A stretch of DNA of 64,000 bases from NCBI RefSeq assembly GCF_900187945.1, contig NZ_FYEH01000006.1, forward strand, positions 186,001-250,000. The letters run 5' to 3'. Made by a program: the position numbers and the translations under genes. Each line of letters starts with the position of its first letter. Position 1 is the stretch's first letter. The stretch is from Arboricoccus pini. Lineage in GTDB: Bacteria; Pseudomonadota; Alphaproteobacteria; Geminicoccales; Geminicoccaceae. The notes under the pieces were generated by a model. It did no database searches. It was given only the letters and a program-made list of their open reading frames with translations, and was not told the origin of the DNA. This document shows, in pieces, positions 41,899-51,521 of the stretch.

Positions 41899-43191
41899 TC
41901 AATCCTTGTGGAGCACGTTGAGCAATTGGCTGCGCGACAGAGCGCCGAGGAAACCGCCGCTCTGATCGACAATCGGCACGGGGCAAGGTGCGCGGGCCAC
42001 GTCGCGCATGATATCGCTCAGCCGGCTATGACCGGCGATGGGGCTGACATCAAGGCCCGCAAGGTCGTTCAGGTTCTGTCGGTTGAGACGCACAGCCTCG
42101 CTTACGGCCTCGCGTCCAAGGGTGCCTCGATAGCGGCCCTCCGCGTCGACCACGTAAAGGACGTTGCTCGCAGCGACGTCGAGCTGGCGAAGAAGTACGA
42201 CCGGGCTGTCGGTGTTTTCAGCCGATGCGATTGGTAATCCTTCGGCGCGGACGACGTCGCAGGCACGCAGTACCTTGGCAAGGTCGACGTTCTTGAAGAA
42301 GGAGGCGACATAATCGTCATAGGGATTGAGGAGGATGTCGTAGGGTGTTCCCACCTGAACGATTCGGCCGCCTTCCATGATGGCGATGCGATCGCCGATG
42401 CGCATGGCCTCGTCGAGATCGTGGCTGATGAAGATGATCGTCCGCTGCTGCTCCTTTTGCAGGCGGATCAGTTCGTCCTGCATCTCGGTGCGGATCAGGG
42501 GATCGAGTGCCGAAAATGCCTCGTCCATGAACATGATCGAGGGGTTCTTGGCCAGCGCTCTCGCCAGGCCCACACGCTGCTGCATGCCGCCCGACATCTC
42601 ATGCGGATGACGCTCGGCATATTGCTCGAGGCCGACCTTGGCGAGCGCAGCCCGGGCGGCCTCGCGGCGCTTGCGCAAGGGGCTGCCCGACAGGGTCAGG
42701 CCGAACGCTGCATTGTCGAGGGCTGAGAGGTGCGGAAGGAGGGCGAAGGACTGGAAGACCATGCTCATCTCGCGCCGGCGCACGTCGATAAGTTCCTTGC
42801 GGCTCATCCGGACGAGATCCTGGCCACCCAGCAGCACCTGCCCGGCCGAAGGCTCGATCAGCCGGTTGAGAAGGCGCACCAACGTCGACTTGCCCGAGCC
42901 CGAAAGGCCCATGATGACGAAAATCTCGCCGGTCCGGACGGCGAAGCTGGCATCGTCGACGCCGACTACGGCACCTGTCTCGTTATAGATCTCGTCCTTG
43001 CGCCGACCGTTCTTGAGCATGGCCAGCGCCGGCCTTGGGTCCTGGGCAAATACCTTGAAGACGTTTTTAGCTTCGAGGCGGATGTCCTCGCTGATCGGCC
43101 GGCGGTTCGGGTCAGTGGCGCGCGGCGCTGCCCGGTCTGCCGGATCGACCCGGGCTGGAGCATTCGCGTCGTTCGGCAGTGTAGCCCGCAT
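41899..43191 (-). CDS. proV: ProV-type glycine betaine/proline ABC transporter ATPase with CBS domains
   Basis: ATPase subunit of an osmoprotectant/quaternary amine importer. It is 430 aa: an ATPase with Walker A MGLSGSGKSTLVRLLNRL, signature EMSGGMQQRVGLARAL and Walker B IMFMDEAFSALDP, then two C-terminal CBS domains from about residue 305 (DVVRAEGLPIASAENTDSPV to the end), which in OpuA/ProU sense ionic strength or nucleotides. The N-terminal 40 residues are unusually rich in Ala/Pro/Arg. The permease (ProW) and binding protein (ProX) are not in the window, so it must work with parts encoded elsewhere. The terminator upstream separates it from etfB. Confidence 0.92.
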   Translation of the reverse strand: MRATLPNDANAPARVDPADRAAPRATDPNRRPISEDIRLEAKNVFKVFAQDPRPALAMLKNGRRKDEIYNETGAVVGVDDASFAVRTGEIFVIMGLSGSGKSTLVRLLNRLIEPSAGQVLLGGQDLVRMSRKELIDVRRREMSMVFQSFALLPHLSALDNAAFGLTLSGSPLRKRREAARAALAKVGLEQYAERHPHEMSGGMQQRVGLARALAKNPSIMFMDEAFSALDPLIRTEMQDELIRLQKEQQRTIIFISHDLDEAMRIGDRIAIMEGGRIVQVGTPYDILLNPYDDYVASFFKNVDLAKVLRACDVVRAEGLPIASAENTDSPVVLLRQLDVAASNVLYVVDAEGRYRGTLGREAVSEAVRLNRQNLNDLAGLDVSPIAGHSRLSDIMRDVARAPCPVPIVDQSGGFLGALSRSQLLNVLHKD

Positions 43192-43213
43192 GTGATGTCG
43201 CCTTCTCGATCTT

Positions 43214-43240
43214 TAAAAAAAATGGCTGCGCGCCGCAGCA
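43214..43240 (-). terminator. Rho-independent terminator of the sox-sda-dgc-etf gene block
   Basis: Read on the minus strand, GCTGCG-GCG-CGCAGC (complement of 43225-43239) is followed by CA and eight Ts (complement of 43215-43222). A six-pair GC stem with a long T-run is a strong intrinsic terminator, placed directly after the etfB stop at 43246 and before proV. It is the clearest terminator in the window. Confidence 0.85.
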
Positions 43241-43245
43241 CCCGC

Positions 43246-44076
43246 TCAGCGTTCCGTTCGTCCGTCAGTGTCTCTTGAAGTGACGGATTGATGACTAGCA
43301 CGAATCAGGCCGATTTCGCCAAGTCGATCAAGAATCTGGGCGGCCGCGGTCTCGGGATCGGGATCGACGAGCAGCCGACCTTTGGCCTCGCCCCCGCCCG
43401 TCATGCTCTTCAGCCTGTCGATGGCGCTGCCCTTGAGGCGCCGGGGCTGCGGTCGTGGCAGTTGGCGCCAGGGCTGGCGCTCGATGGCCACCAGATGCGG
43501 ATCGGGTGATGCAAGGGCGGGCAGGGAGACAATGCGGCCTCGCCGTGCGGCCGCGAACGAGGGTAGGGGCAGGCCAGCGGTACCGGCCGGGATCGTAGCT
43601 GCAAGCGGCAACCGGGCCTCAATCTGACGTCGGCGTCCGCGCGGCAATGCCTGGGTGAAGCGGCCCTGGTCTCCTTGGAGGTCCAGGCCGACCACGCCCG
43701 GCACCAGCGTCATGCCCAGCGCCTCGGCCAGCAGATAGGGCAAAAGCCCGCTGGCCTCGCCATTCTCCGCCCTCTGGCCGGTCAGGAGCAGGTCCGGTGA
43801 TAGGGCGACCAGATGCTCACGCAAGGATGGTAGCGGATCACTGCCTGACGGCATATCGAGGACGGTGAGTTCGTCCAGTCCCTGGCCCAGATAATCGCGG
43901 AGTACTGGCGCCCTCGGATCGCCCGCATGCACCGCCAGCACGCGGCTGCCGGACCGCGTTGCCGCCAGGGCCAGCGCCGTCGCGAGTGCTCGGGCGTCGT
44001 CCGGATTGCGGCGCGGCCTGCCGGTCGCCGGATGGCGGCCAAGCGAAAGGAGCACGACGATGGCAAGGCCGGTCAT
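43246..44076 (-). CDS. etfB: Electron transfer flavoprotein beta subunit (dimethylglycine catabolism)
   Basis: Beta subunit of an electron-transfer flavoprotein that accepts electrons from the dimethylglycine-demethylating enzyme. It has 276 aa in the ETF-beta fold: an N-terminal strand-helix (GLAIVVLLSLGRH), the AMP-binding-like region, LLTGQRAENGEASGLLPYLLAEALGM (the ETF signature area) and a C-terminal arm. Its ATG overlaps the etfA stop as ATGA. Gene order dgcA-dgcB-etfA-etfB is the same as in Pseudomonas glycine-betaine catabolic clusters, which supports the dedicated role. It is the last gene before the terminator. Confidence 0.85.
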   Translation of the reverse strand: MTGLAIVVLLSLGRHPATGRPRRNPDDARALATALALAATRSGSRVLAVHAGDPRAPVLRDYLGQGLDELTVLDMPSGSDPLPSLREHLVALSPDLLLTGQRAENGEASGLLPYLLAEALGMTLVPGVVGLDLQGDQGRFTQALPRGRRRQIEARLPLAATIPAGTAGLPLPSFAAARRGRIVSLPALASPDPHLVAIERQPWRQLPRPQPRRLKGSAIDRLKSMTGGGEAKGRLLVDPDPETAAAQILDRLGEIGLIRASHQSVTSRDTDGRTER

Positions 44077-45272
44077 GGTTTCTCCTGCCGCTGGCGGGCA
44101 AGGCGAGCCAATGCCGGCATGACCGCCTGGGCATCGGCGATGATCGAGAGATCGGCACGCTTGATCATCTCGGCATGCAGGTCGGTATTGACGGCAATGA
44201 CATGGCGCACGCCGGTAATACCCTGGAGGTGCTGCGGAGCGCCGGCGATGCCGAGTGCCAGGTAGCAGCGTGCCGTGACCACGGTACCGGAAGCACCCAC
44301 CTGCCTGTCACGCGGCAAGAGCCCTGCGTCGCAGACGACTCGGCTGCCGGCCCGGGTCGCGCCCAGTGCCGCTGCCGCCTCGGCGAAGGCCGCAAAATCG
44401 GTAACGCCGTTGCCGGCGGAGGCGATGAAGTCCGTCTCGTCCAGCGGCAGGGATTCGGGATCGACCGGGAGAAGCCCGATGTTGGCAAGACGGGCCGCCT
44501 CGAAGGCGATGGGCGGCAGTTCGAGCGGCCTCGCCTCGCGGAGCGCCTGTTCGTCGGCGGCGAAGCTGCCGGGCATGATCGTCATGAGGGCGGGCGCTGG
44601 CTGCAACCAGGTCTCGTCACCTGCGCGCCGGCCGATACGGCCATCGGCCGTCAGCGAGTTGACGGCCGACACGAGCCGGAGGCCCGCTTTGGCGGCAAGG
44701 CGGCGGGCGATGTCGCCGCCCGCCACGGGATCGTCGCTGCAAAGCACATGGCGTGGCTTAACGCTCTCGACCAACGCTTGGACCGTGGCAGCCCGGGCCT
44801 CGGCCGCCGCTGGATCGACGGCCGAGGCCGGCCAGACAGCAAGCCGGTCCGCCCCGGCAGTGGCTAGGACCGGATCAGCCAAGGCCAAGGCGACGACACC
44901 ACCCTCATCGCCGGCGAGCCGCCGCGCTACGGAGAGAAGCTGCAGGTCGGTCTCGTCCAATGCACCCGTCGATTGGTCCAGAACCGCGAGCACCCAGAAT
45001 GCCGGAGATTCGACCCGGATCGGCTCATTTGCCGGCACCGGGTCCACAGCGGGCACCGCCGACGGGGCGCCGGACGCAGCATCGCGCTTCCAGTCGTAGC
45101 GTGGCCGCCGCGCGCCCGGCACCAGGGCCCGCATGCGCAAAAGGCGTGGATCTCGCCGACGGCTATGCAGAGCTGGCGGGTCAGCCTTCAAGGCGAAGCG
45201 TGGCCGTTTTCCGCCGCCTTCGACCTGACGTGCCAGGCGCAGGGCGCGCGGGTCGAGGCGTGGCCGGCTCAT
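44073..45272 (-). CDS. etfA: Electron transfer flavoprotein alpha subunit (dimethylglycine catabolism)
   Basis: Alpha subunit that carries the FAD of the ETF. It has 399 aa from MSRPRLDPRALRLA. The C-terminal FAD domain shows SRVVCDAGLLPRDRQVGASG, LALGIAGAPQHLQGITGVRH, the VIAVNTDLHAEMIKRADL segment, and SIIADAQAVMPALAR; these are the ETF-alpha signature. A longer N-terminus than in mitochondrial-type ETF-alpha is usual for the Dgc-linked version. The ATG at 45272 overlaps the dgcB stop (ATGA), which decides the start; the much longer open frame from 45515 is out of keeping with the family and is rejected. Confidence 0.9.
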   Translation of the reverse strand: MSRPRLDPRALRLARQVEGGGKRPRFALKADPPALHSRRRDPRLLRMRALVPGARRPRYDWKRDAASGAPSAVPAVDPVPANEPIRVESPAFWVLAVLDQSTGALDETDLQLLSVARRLAGDEGGVVALALADPVLATAGADRLAVWPASAVDPAAAEARAATVQALVESVKPRHVLCSDDPVAGGDIARRLAAKAGLRLVSAVNSLTADGRIGRRAGDETWLQPAPALMTIMPGSFAADEQALREARPLELPPIAFEAARLANIGLLPVDPESLPLDETDFIASAGNGVTDFAAFAEAAAALGATRAGSRVVCDAGLLPRDRQVGASGTVVTARCYLALGIAGAPQHLQGITGVRHVIAVNTDLHAEMIKRADLSIIADAQAVMPALARLARQRQEKP

Positions 45273-47188
45273 GCGGGCATGCCGGATCTGGCAGCGGCGA
45301 TGCCGCCACGCTCGACGGCCTGCCAGAGGAGCTCCGCCACATCCAGAACTTCCGGCCGCTTGCCCGTCACCCCCTCCAGCATGACGGTGCAGGTAGGGCA
45401 GGCGACGGCAATGACGGCGGCACCGGTCTCTGTCGCCTGCGCCATGCGAATGTCGGGAATGCGACGCTTGCCCGGGATGTCGGTGAGCGTGGCACCGCCA
45501 CCGCCACCGCAACATTGCGAGCGCAATCCCGAGCGCTCCATCTCGACCCGCTCCAGGCCCAGCGCGTCCAGAAGGGCGCGCGGCGCTGCCGTCTCGCCAT
45601 TGTAGCGCCCGAGATAGCAGGGATCGTGGTAGGTCACCTTGCGCCCATCCGGCGAGAGCGGACCGAAAACGCCGCGCTCGATCAGACCCGCCAGAAAGGT
45701 CGTGTGATGAACGACCTCATAGCCGCCCCCGAAAGCAGGATACTCGTTTTTCAGCACGTGCAGGCTGTGCGGATCGGCGGTGACGATGCGATCGAAGCGA
45801 TAACGGCTAAGAGTGGCGATGTTCCGTCCTGCCAGGTCCTGGAAGGTCGCCTCATCGCCAAGCCGCCTTGCCGTATCGCCGCAATCCAGCTCCTCGGGGC
45901 CGAGCGTCGCGAATACGACACCTGCCTGGCGAAGCAGCCGCACAAGCGCGCGCAGGGTCCGTTGCGCGCGCAGATCGAACGCGGCCTCGCCCAGCCAGAG
46001 GAGAACCGGTGCCTCCATGACCTCGCGCATGAGCGGTATCCGGAGATCGACTGCCCAGTCCAGCCTTGCTCCCGGTCCGCGACCGGAGAGCGTATCGGTC
46101 AGGCGGAGATCCTCCAGGACCAGGGCCGCCTTGCCGGGCAGGGCCGCCAGTTCCAGCGTCTGGAAGCGACGAAGATCGACCATGGCATCGACATGCTCGA
46201 TCATCATCGGGCATTCATGCACGCAGGCGCGGCAGGTCGTGCAGGACCAGAGCGTAGCGTCGCTGATCATGGCGCCGATCAGAGGCTCCCCTGGGCCGCC
46301 ATGGGCGCTGCCCAGGGCCTGGCCAGGATGACCGTGCCCTGCATAGGCATCGTCACTGGCGCCAGGCGCCAGTGCCATGGCGAGATCCTGGATGAACTTC
46401 TTGGGATTGAGTGGCTGTTCCGCGGCATAGGCCGGGCAGACCTGCTCGCAGCGGCCGCATTGAACGCAGGCATCGAAGCCCAGCAGTCGGTTCCAGGCAA
46501 AATCGACGGGTCGTTCGACTCCGAGTCTCGCCGAGGCGAGGTCCAGAGGCACAAGACCCGTATCTCGCTTGCCGCCAACAAAGCGTGCTGGTCTCGGATG
46601 AAAGGCCAGATGCAGCATGCCGTTGATGGCGTGCTTGAGTGGACCGCCGATCGCCAAGGAAATGATGCCGGCGAGCCCGAACGTACCGACGATCAGCCCC
46701 AGCGAGGAGAAGAGGGTCGCCGCGGGGCCGGTAAAGAGCTCGGCCAGGGCAAGGACGAGAAAACCCCCAGCATAGAGAAGGAGGGCCAGCGGCAGCCGAT
46801 CAAAGCCCCCGCCGGAAAGCTCGACCGGCCGATCGACTTGGCGGCGCCGCCAGACGCTGATCGCGCCCATGAGCATGAGCGCCAAGACCAGTGCCAGGAC
46901 GCCCCAGAGCGGCCGGTAACGCAAGGGCGGCACCGCGAGGACGCACCAGAGCGCCAGGGAGGCCAGCAGGCCGCCCGCCGCCAGGGCATGGAAGCGGGCA
47001 TTGCGCGGCCGCCTTGCCACGACCTGGTGGACGTCGACGAGATAGCGCCCGGGCATGGCGATCAGGCCCTGAAGGCGCGCCACACGAGCCGGGGCGCCCT
47101 GCAGCCACCGGCGCGTCTGCCAGGCGGCGGCGACGAGGCCGCTCAGGAGGCACGCAAGGACGATGAGTGGGGCAAGCCCGGCCAGCAT
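45269..47188 (-). CDS. dgcB: DgcB-type membrane Fe-S/heterodisulfide reductase-like subunit
   Basis: Second subunit of the dimethylglycine demethylating system, 639 aa. About five N-terminal membrane helices (roughly residues 1-20, 70-90, 95-112, 135-155, 160-182) anchor it. Two 4Fe-4S motifs follow: CVQCGRCEQVCPAYA and CTTCRACVHECPMMIE. The C-terminus has two CCG-type cysteine domains as in heterodisulfide reductase D (for example HDPCYLGRYNGETA, and RSQCCGGGGGATLTDI). It likely passes electrons from DgcA to ETF or the quinone pool. Five bases separate it from dgcA, and its stop overlaps etfA, so all are translated together. Confidence 0.92.
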   Translation of the reverse strand: MLAGLAPLIVLACLLSGLVAAAWQTRRWLQGAPARVARLQGLIAMPGRYLVDVHQVVARRPRNARFHALAAGGLLASLALWCVLAVPPLRYRPLWGVLALVLALMLMGAISVWRRRQVDRPVELSGGGFDRLPLALLLYAGGFLVLALAELFTGPAATLFSSLGLIVGTFGLAGIISLAIGGPLKHAINGMLHLAFHPRPARFVGGKRDTGLVPLDLASARLGVERPVDFAWNRLLGFDACVQCGRCEQVCPAYAAEQPLNPKKFIQDLAMALAPGASDDAYAGHGHPGQALGSAHGGPGEPLIGAMISDATLWSCTTCRACVHECPMMIEHVDAMVDLRRFQTLELAALPGKAALVLEDLRLTDTLSGRGPGARLDWAVDLRIPLMREVMEAPVLLWLGEAAFDLRAQRTLRALVRLLRQAGVVFATLGPEELDCGDTARRLGDEATFQDLAGRNIATLSRYRFDRIVTADPHSLHVLKNEYPAFGGGYEVVHHTTFLAGLIERGVFGPLSPDGRKVTYHDPCYLGRYNGETAAPRALLDALGLERVEMERSGLRSQCCGGGGGATLTDIPGKRRIPDIRMAQATETGAAVIAVACPTCTVMLEGVTGKRPEVLDVAELLWQAVERGGIAAARSGMPA

Positions 47189-47193
47189 CGGCG

Positions 47194-49236
47194 TCAGATA
47201 TCCTTCATCAGCCGGGCGGCATCATAGATGGCCGCATGCACGTTGCGCCCGGCCACCGCATCACCGATCCTAAACAGGGCGAAGCCGCCGGCACCGTTCG
47301 GCAGCTTGGGCTGGATGCGACCCTCCGTGAAGGCGTCGAGATCGAGCTCGCCTTTGTTAAGCGAGCGCGCCTTCAAGTCGAAATAGAGCTGGTCGACCGG
47401 CAGCGTGCCCAGTTCGACCACGATCTGGTCCACGACCCGCTCCTCCTCCTCGAGCGTATAGTCGTTGCGCAGGACGACGATGCGCTTATTGCCCTCTGGA
47501 TAGACCTCGACCAGGTCGTGATTGGGCGTCAGCATGACGCCAAGCTTGTAGAGCTCGCGCAGATGGACCGGCCGGTTGGTGCCGCCGATATCCTCGCCGA
47601 TCATCTGGTCCTGCGTCGCCAGCTCGACCATGGCGCCACGCCTTGCCAGAAATTCGGCGGTCGAGGCTCCATTATGCTGTCCCATCCGGTCGAACAGCAG
47701 CACCGTCTCGGCGGGATCGACCCTGCCCTCCAGAATGTCCCAGGTGGTGGTGACGAGATCCTTGCCCTTGAAATCGCCGTCGTTGGGCAGCCCGCCCGTC
47801 GCAATGACGACGATCTCGGGCATTTCAGCCTCGATCAGGGCGGCCGTCGCCTTCGTATTCAGGCGGATATCGACGCCCTTCTTCTCGACCTGCTGGCCAA
47901 GCCAGCGGGCCACGCCCGAGATGGCCTCGCGCCAGCCGGCCTTGGCGGCGACGTTGATCTGCCCGCCCAGTTGCGCCTTGGCCTCGAAGAGCACCACCTC
48001 GTGTCCCCGCTCGACCGCCACGCGGGCGGCCTCGAGGCCGCCCGGCCCGCCGCCGACGACCACGACCTTGCGCTTTTTCGGCGAGGGAGTGTGAACATGG
48101 GGCATTCGCGACTCGCGCCCGGTGGCGGCGTTCTGGATGCAAAGCGCATCCTTGCCCTCATAGATGCGATCGATGCAGTAGCCGGCGCCGACGCATTGGC
48201 GAATATCGTCGACCCGGCCTTCCATGAGCTTGCTCACCAGATAGGGGTCGGCAATGTGGGCGCGGGTCATGGCGACCATGTCGGTATGACCCTCCTCGAC
48301 CGCGCGGGCCGCCGTCGCGATGTCGGTGACCCGCTGGGCGTGAAAGACCGGCACGCCGACCTCGCGCTTGATGCCGGAGGCCAGATGCAGGAACGGGGCC
48401 ACCGGAAAAGCCATGTTTGGCAAGGAGATGGCGTGGGCCAGATGGTCCCTGGCCTGGCCGCCTATGACGTTGACGAAATCGATGAGGCCGCGCTCGCTAT
48501 AGGCCTTGGCGATGGCAATGCAGTCTTCGTTCGTCAGGCCGTTTTCAAGGAGCTCGTCGCCCGACATGCGCATGCCGACGACATAGTCCTGGCCGACCTC
48601 GGCACGAATCGCCTCGAAGACCTCGATGCCAAAGCGCATCCGGTTCTCGAGGCTGCCGCCGTAGGCGTCGGTCCGCTCATTGACCGACGGGCTCCAGAAC
48701 TGGTCGATGAGATGACCATGCGCGCAAGACACCTCGAAGCCATCCAGCCCGCCTGCCTTGCATCGCCTTGCCGCCGCCGCGAAGGCCTTGGTGATCCGGA
48801 CGAAATCCTCGCTCTCCATGGCCTTGGGCACGGATTTATGCGCCGGCTCCCGCTTGGGGCTGGGGGCCACGGTCGGCAGCCAGTTCTCCAGGTCCCACTT
48901 GGTGCGCCGGCCCATGTGGGTGAGCTGGATCATCAAGGCGCCGCCATAGCCGTGCACCCGGTCGGCGAATTCCTTGAAATAGGGGATGACGCTGTCATCG
49001 GCGACGGAAATCTGATTCCAGGGCGTGGCCGGGCTGTCGACGGCGACCGAGGAGGAACCACCGAACATGGTCAGACCGATGCCGCCTTTGGCTTTTTCGG
49101 CGTGGTAGAGCTGATAGCGCTCCTTGGGCTTCCCGTCCGAGCCATAGGAAGGCGCATGGCTCGTGCTCATCACGCGGTTTCGCAGCGTGAGACCCTTGAT
49201 TGTCAGCGGCTTGAGCAGAGCGTCGAAGGCGGCCAT
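47194..49236 (-). CDS. dgcA: Dimethylglycine dehydrogenase-type flavoprotein (DgcA; OYE/TMADH family)
   Basis: FMN/Fe-S flavoprotein of the trimethylamine-dehydrogenase family, 680 aa, likely demethylating dimethylglycine to sarcosine. The N-terminal OYE barrel has LLKPLTIKGLTLRNRVMSTS and HGHLIDQFWSPSVNERTDAYG. The cluster region reads CVGAGYCIDRIYEGKDALC, with three visible Cys where TMADH has four. Two nucleotide-binding domains follow, including VVVVGGGPGGLEAARVAVERG. N-methylproline demethylase (StcD) is similar, so the substrate is inferred from neighbours (sarcosine oxidase, serine dehydratase). The start MAAFDALLKP at 49236 is preceded by an AGGA; ATG 49275 is the alternative. Confidence 0.88.
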   Translation of the reverse strand: MAAFDALLKPLTIKGLTLRNRVMSTSHAPSYGSDGKPKERYQLYHAEKAKGGIGLTMFGGSSSVAVDSPATPWNQISVADDSVIPYFKEFADRVHGYGGALMIQLTHMGRRTKWDLENWLPTVAPSPKREPAHKSVPKAMESEDFVRITKAFAAAARRCKAGGLDGFEVSCAHGHLIDQFWSPSVNERTDAYGGSLENRMRFGIEVFEAIRAEVGQDYVVGMRMSGDELLENGLTNEDCIAIAKAYSERGLIDFVNVIGGQARDHLAHAISLPNMAFPVAPFLHLASGIKREVGVPVFHAQRVTDIATAARAVEEGHTDMVAMTRAHIADPYLVSKLMEGRVDDIRQCVGAGYCIDRIYEGKDALCIQNAATGRESRMPHVHTPSPKKRKVVVVGGGPGGLEAARVAVERGHEVVLFEAKAQLGGQINVAAKAGWREAISGVARWLGQQVEKKGVDIRLNTKATAALIEAEMPEIVVIATGGLPNDGDFKGKDLVTTTWDILEGRVDPAETVLLFDRMGQHNGASTAEFLARRGAMVELATQDQMIGEDIGGTNRPVHLRELYKLGVMLTPNHDLVEVYPEGNKRIVVLRNDYTLEEEERVVDQIVVELGTLPVDQLYFDLKARSLNKGELDLDAFTEGRIQPKLPNGAGGFALFRIGDAVAGRNVHAAIYDAARLMKDI

Positions 49237-49422
49237 GTCCGTCCTGGTCTTTCTATGAACTGCTTCAATCAACAAAAACTGCTGCTACACGACTGTCCGC
49301 CCCGCGACGGCAAGGCTTCGAATTGCGACAGCGACTCGCCCTCATGTGGGTCAGAGGGACTTTCGATTTCTTCTAAAACATCCTGACAGCGGGCGAAATC
49401 GAGCGCTGCCCTGGTCCCGCGG

Positions 49423-50799
49423 CTAACACTCGACGACGTTGACTGCCAGTCCGCCCAACGAAGTCTCTTTGTATTTCGATGCCATGTCCGCGCCCGTCTC
49501 GCGCATCGTCTTGATCACCTTGTCGAGCGAGACGAAATGCGTGCCGTCGCCACGAATGGCCAGGCGCGCGGCATTGATCGCCTTGGTGGCACCAATAGCG
49601 TTCCGCTCGATACAGGGGATCTGGACGAGGCCGCCAATGGGATCGCAGGTCAGCCCGAGATTATGCTCCATGCCGATCTCGGCCGCGTTCTCTATCTGGC
49701 TAGGCGTCGCCCCCCAGGCAGCTGCCAGGCCGGCCGCCGCCATCGAGCAGGCCACGCCCACCTCGCCCTGGCAGCCAACCTCCGCCCCGCTGATGGAGGC
49801 ATTGCGCTTATAGAGCGTACCGATAGCGGCGGCGGTCAGGAGGAAGTCGCGCACCCCGTCGCGCGTCGCCCCATGGCAGAAGCGATCGTAATAATGAAGG
49901 ACGGCCGGAACGATGCCGGCAGCACCGTTGGTCGGCGCCGTGACGACACGGCCGCCAGCGGCATTCTCCTCGTTGACGGCGATCGCATAGAGGCTGATCC
50001 AGTCCATGACCGCCAGCGCATCGCGAAAGCTCATCTCGGCCTTGGCCTTGAGCTCGCGATGGAGGGCCGCTGCACGACGTTTGACCTTGAGCCCGCCCGG
50101 CAGGATGCCGTCGGTGACAAGCCCGTGGGCGACGCATGCCTCCATCGTCGTCCAGATCCTGTCGAGCCCGGCATTGATCGCTGTGTCGTCATGACGCGTG
50201 CGCTCGTTGGCGCGCATCAGTGCGGCGATCGAAAGACCGTTCGCCTCGGCCATGGCGACCAACTCGTTGCCGGTGTGGAAATCAAACGGCAACGGCGCCT
50301 GTTCGGGCGCTGGCGCGTTGCCGTGCAACTCCTCCTCGGCGAGGACGAAGCCGCCGCCCACCGAATAATAGATCCGCTCGTCGATGATGCCGCCATCCTG
50401 GGCATAGGCGAAGAAACGCATGCCGTTGGGATGGCCCGGCAGTGTCTCGGACATGCGGAAATCGAGGTCCGGCCGCTCGAAGGGAATGAGGCGGCTGCCC
50501 AAGAGAGCGATAGAATTCCTCTCGTGCACGGCCGCGACCTTACAGTCCACCGAATCCGGATCGACCAGATCCGGCGCCTCTCCCATGAGGCCGAGGAGGA
50601 TGGCACGATCGGTGCCATGGCCGAGACCGGTCAGCGCCAGCGAGCCGAAGAGTTCGACTTTGACGCGGGCGACATCGCCCAGCACGGCGCGCTCTTCCAG
50701 CCGGCGAACAAAGGCCATCGCCGCCTTCATCGGCCCTACCGTGTGCGAGCTGGAAGGGCCGATACCGATCTTAAAGATGTCGAAGACGCCAAAGGTCAT
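49423..50799 (-). CDS. sdaA: L-serine ammonia-lyase (iron-sulfur type)
   Basis: Deaminates L-serine to pyruvate. It has 458 aa, the single-chain form with beta and alpha parts in one protein. The N-terminal [19 protein letters not shown] and [20 protein letters not shown] belong to the beta domain. The alpha domain carries the 4Fe-4S cysteines in [18 protein letters not shown] and [19 protein letters not shown]. It lies between the sox and dgc genes on the same strand, about 20 bases after soxG. It thus completes a route in which glycine from betaine breakdown is made into serine (GlyA, elsewhere) and then pyruvate. Confidence 0.95.
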   Translation of the reverse strand: MTFGVFDIFKIGIGPSSSHTVGPMKAAMAFVRRLEERAVLGDVARVKVELFGSLALTGLGHGTDRAILLGLMGEAPDLVDPDSVDCKVAAVHERNSIALLGSRLIPFERPDLDFRMSETLPGHPNGMRFFAYAQDGGIIDERIYYSVGGGFVLAEEELHGNAPAPEQAPLPFDFHTGNELVAMAEANGLSIAALMRANERTRHDDTAINAGLDRIWTTMEACVAHGLVTDGILPGGLKVKRRAAALHRELKAKAEMSFRDALAVMDWISLYAIAVNEENAAGGRVVTAPTNGAAGIVPAVLHYYDRFCHGATRDGVRDFLLTAAAIGTLYKRNASISGAEVGCQGEVGVACSMAAAGLAAAWGATPSQIENAAEIGMEHNLGLTCDPIGGLVQIPCIERNAIGATKAINAARLAIRGDGTHFVSLDKVIKTMRETGADMASKYKETSLGGLAVNVVEC

Positions 50800-50820
50800 G
50801 CTCGGGGCCGATCCTCGTGA

Positions 50821-51432
50821 TCAGGCGGCGTTGAGGAAAACACCCTCATGATCGCGCATGGCATCTACGAGCCAGGCCACGACATAAGGCGCGAAGGAGC
50901 GGCGCGGAAAGAGGTCGAAGGTCGGCGCGTCGTCCAGAAGATGCAAAAGCATCGAGGTCCGCGCAAGCACGGTCTGCGCACAACTGCCGGGCTTGAACAT
51001 CCTCGGGTGCAGATCCAGCGGGCAGCCCTTCGCCAGGACCTCACGTGCGGCGGCCCCCTTCAGACGGAGATGCGCGCGGTTACCGGAGACATCGGTGACG
51101 GCGACGTGCGTTTCAAGGAGAGCTTCCTCCAGCCGCTCGGCAAGCGAAATCTCACCGCCGGGTGCCGTCAAGACGAGCCATTCGTCCGGTCCAAGCCAAA
51201 GGACGGTCAATTCGCCTGCCGATTGCACGCTGTTGGGGGCACGCGGCAGCTCGCAACCGAGCACGGCGCATGCCTTGCTAACGAAACCATGATCGGCGAG
51301 ATCACCACGGAGATTGAGGGCGCCAGGCGGCACCAGTTCCGCAAGGGCTAGGCGGGTCCCTGCGGCCTCCGCGAAGGCTTTCGCCGACAGACCCAAGGGT
51401 ACCGTGCAGGCAGCCCGATCGAGTTCAGACAT
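50821..51432 (-). CDS. soxG: Sarcosine oxidase subunit gamma
   Basis: Gamma subunit of heterotetrameric sarcosine oxidase, 203 aa from MSELDRAACTVPLGLSAKAF. It has the GcvT-like fold seen in SoxG: LRGDLADHGFVSKACAVLGC, TVLWLGPDEWLVLTAPG, AVTDVSGNRAHLRLKGAAAR and the late SFAPYVVAWLVDAM. The start at 51432 is preferred because GGGGA precedes it at good spacing and it gives the usual length. A TTG at 51525 overlapping the soxA stop (TTGA) would add 31 residues and would couple it to soxA directly, so it cannot be excluded. It is the last sox gene in the order B-D-A-G. Confidence 0.88.
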   Translation of the reverse strand: MSELDRAACTVPLGLSAKAFAEAAGTRLALAELVPPGALNLRGDLADHGFVSKACAVLGCELPRAPNSVQSAGELTVLWLGPDEWLVLTAPGGEISLAERLEEALLETHVAVTDVSGNRAHLRLKGAAAREVLAKGCPLDLHPRMFKPGSCAQTVLARTSMLLHLLDDAPTFDLFPRRSFAPYVVAWLVDAMRDHEGVFLNAA

Positions 51433-51521
51433 GAGATCGTCCCCGATGAGAAACCAGGCCCCGTCCAGGGCCAGGAAGATGCTGGAACCTCCGGTTCCTG
51501 CCGGCATTGGGCGGCAATGCC

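Noticed and set aside
44275-47227. Very long plus-strand frames across etfA and dgcB (up to 755 codons)
   Set aside because: They are antisense to genes with clear family motifs and give Arg/Ala/Gly-rich products; typical of high-GC antisense frames.
47194-49236. Loss of one cluster cysteine in DgcA considered as a defect
   Set aside because: From memory, the CVGAGYC pattern with three visible cysteines is normal for DgcA/StcD-type proteins, so it probably does not mark an inactive enzyme.
47167-49386. 739-codon plus-strand frame opposite dgcA
   Set aside because: It runs antisense to a well-supported flavoprotein gene; the translation has no domain and a composition expected from the reverse of GC-rich codons.
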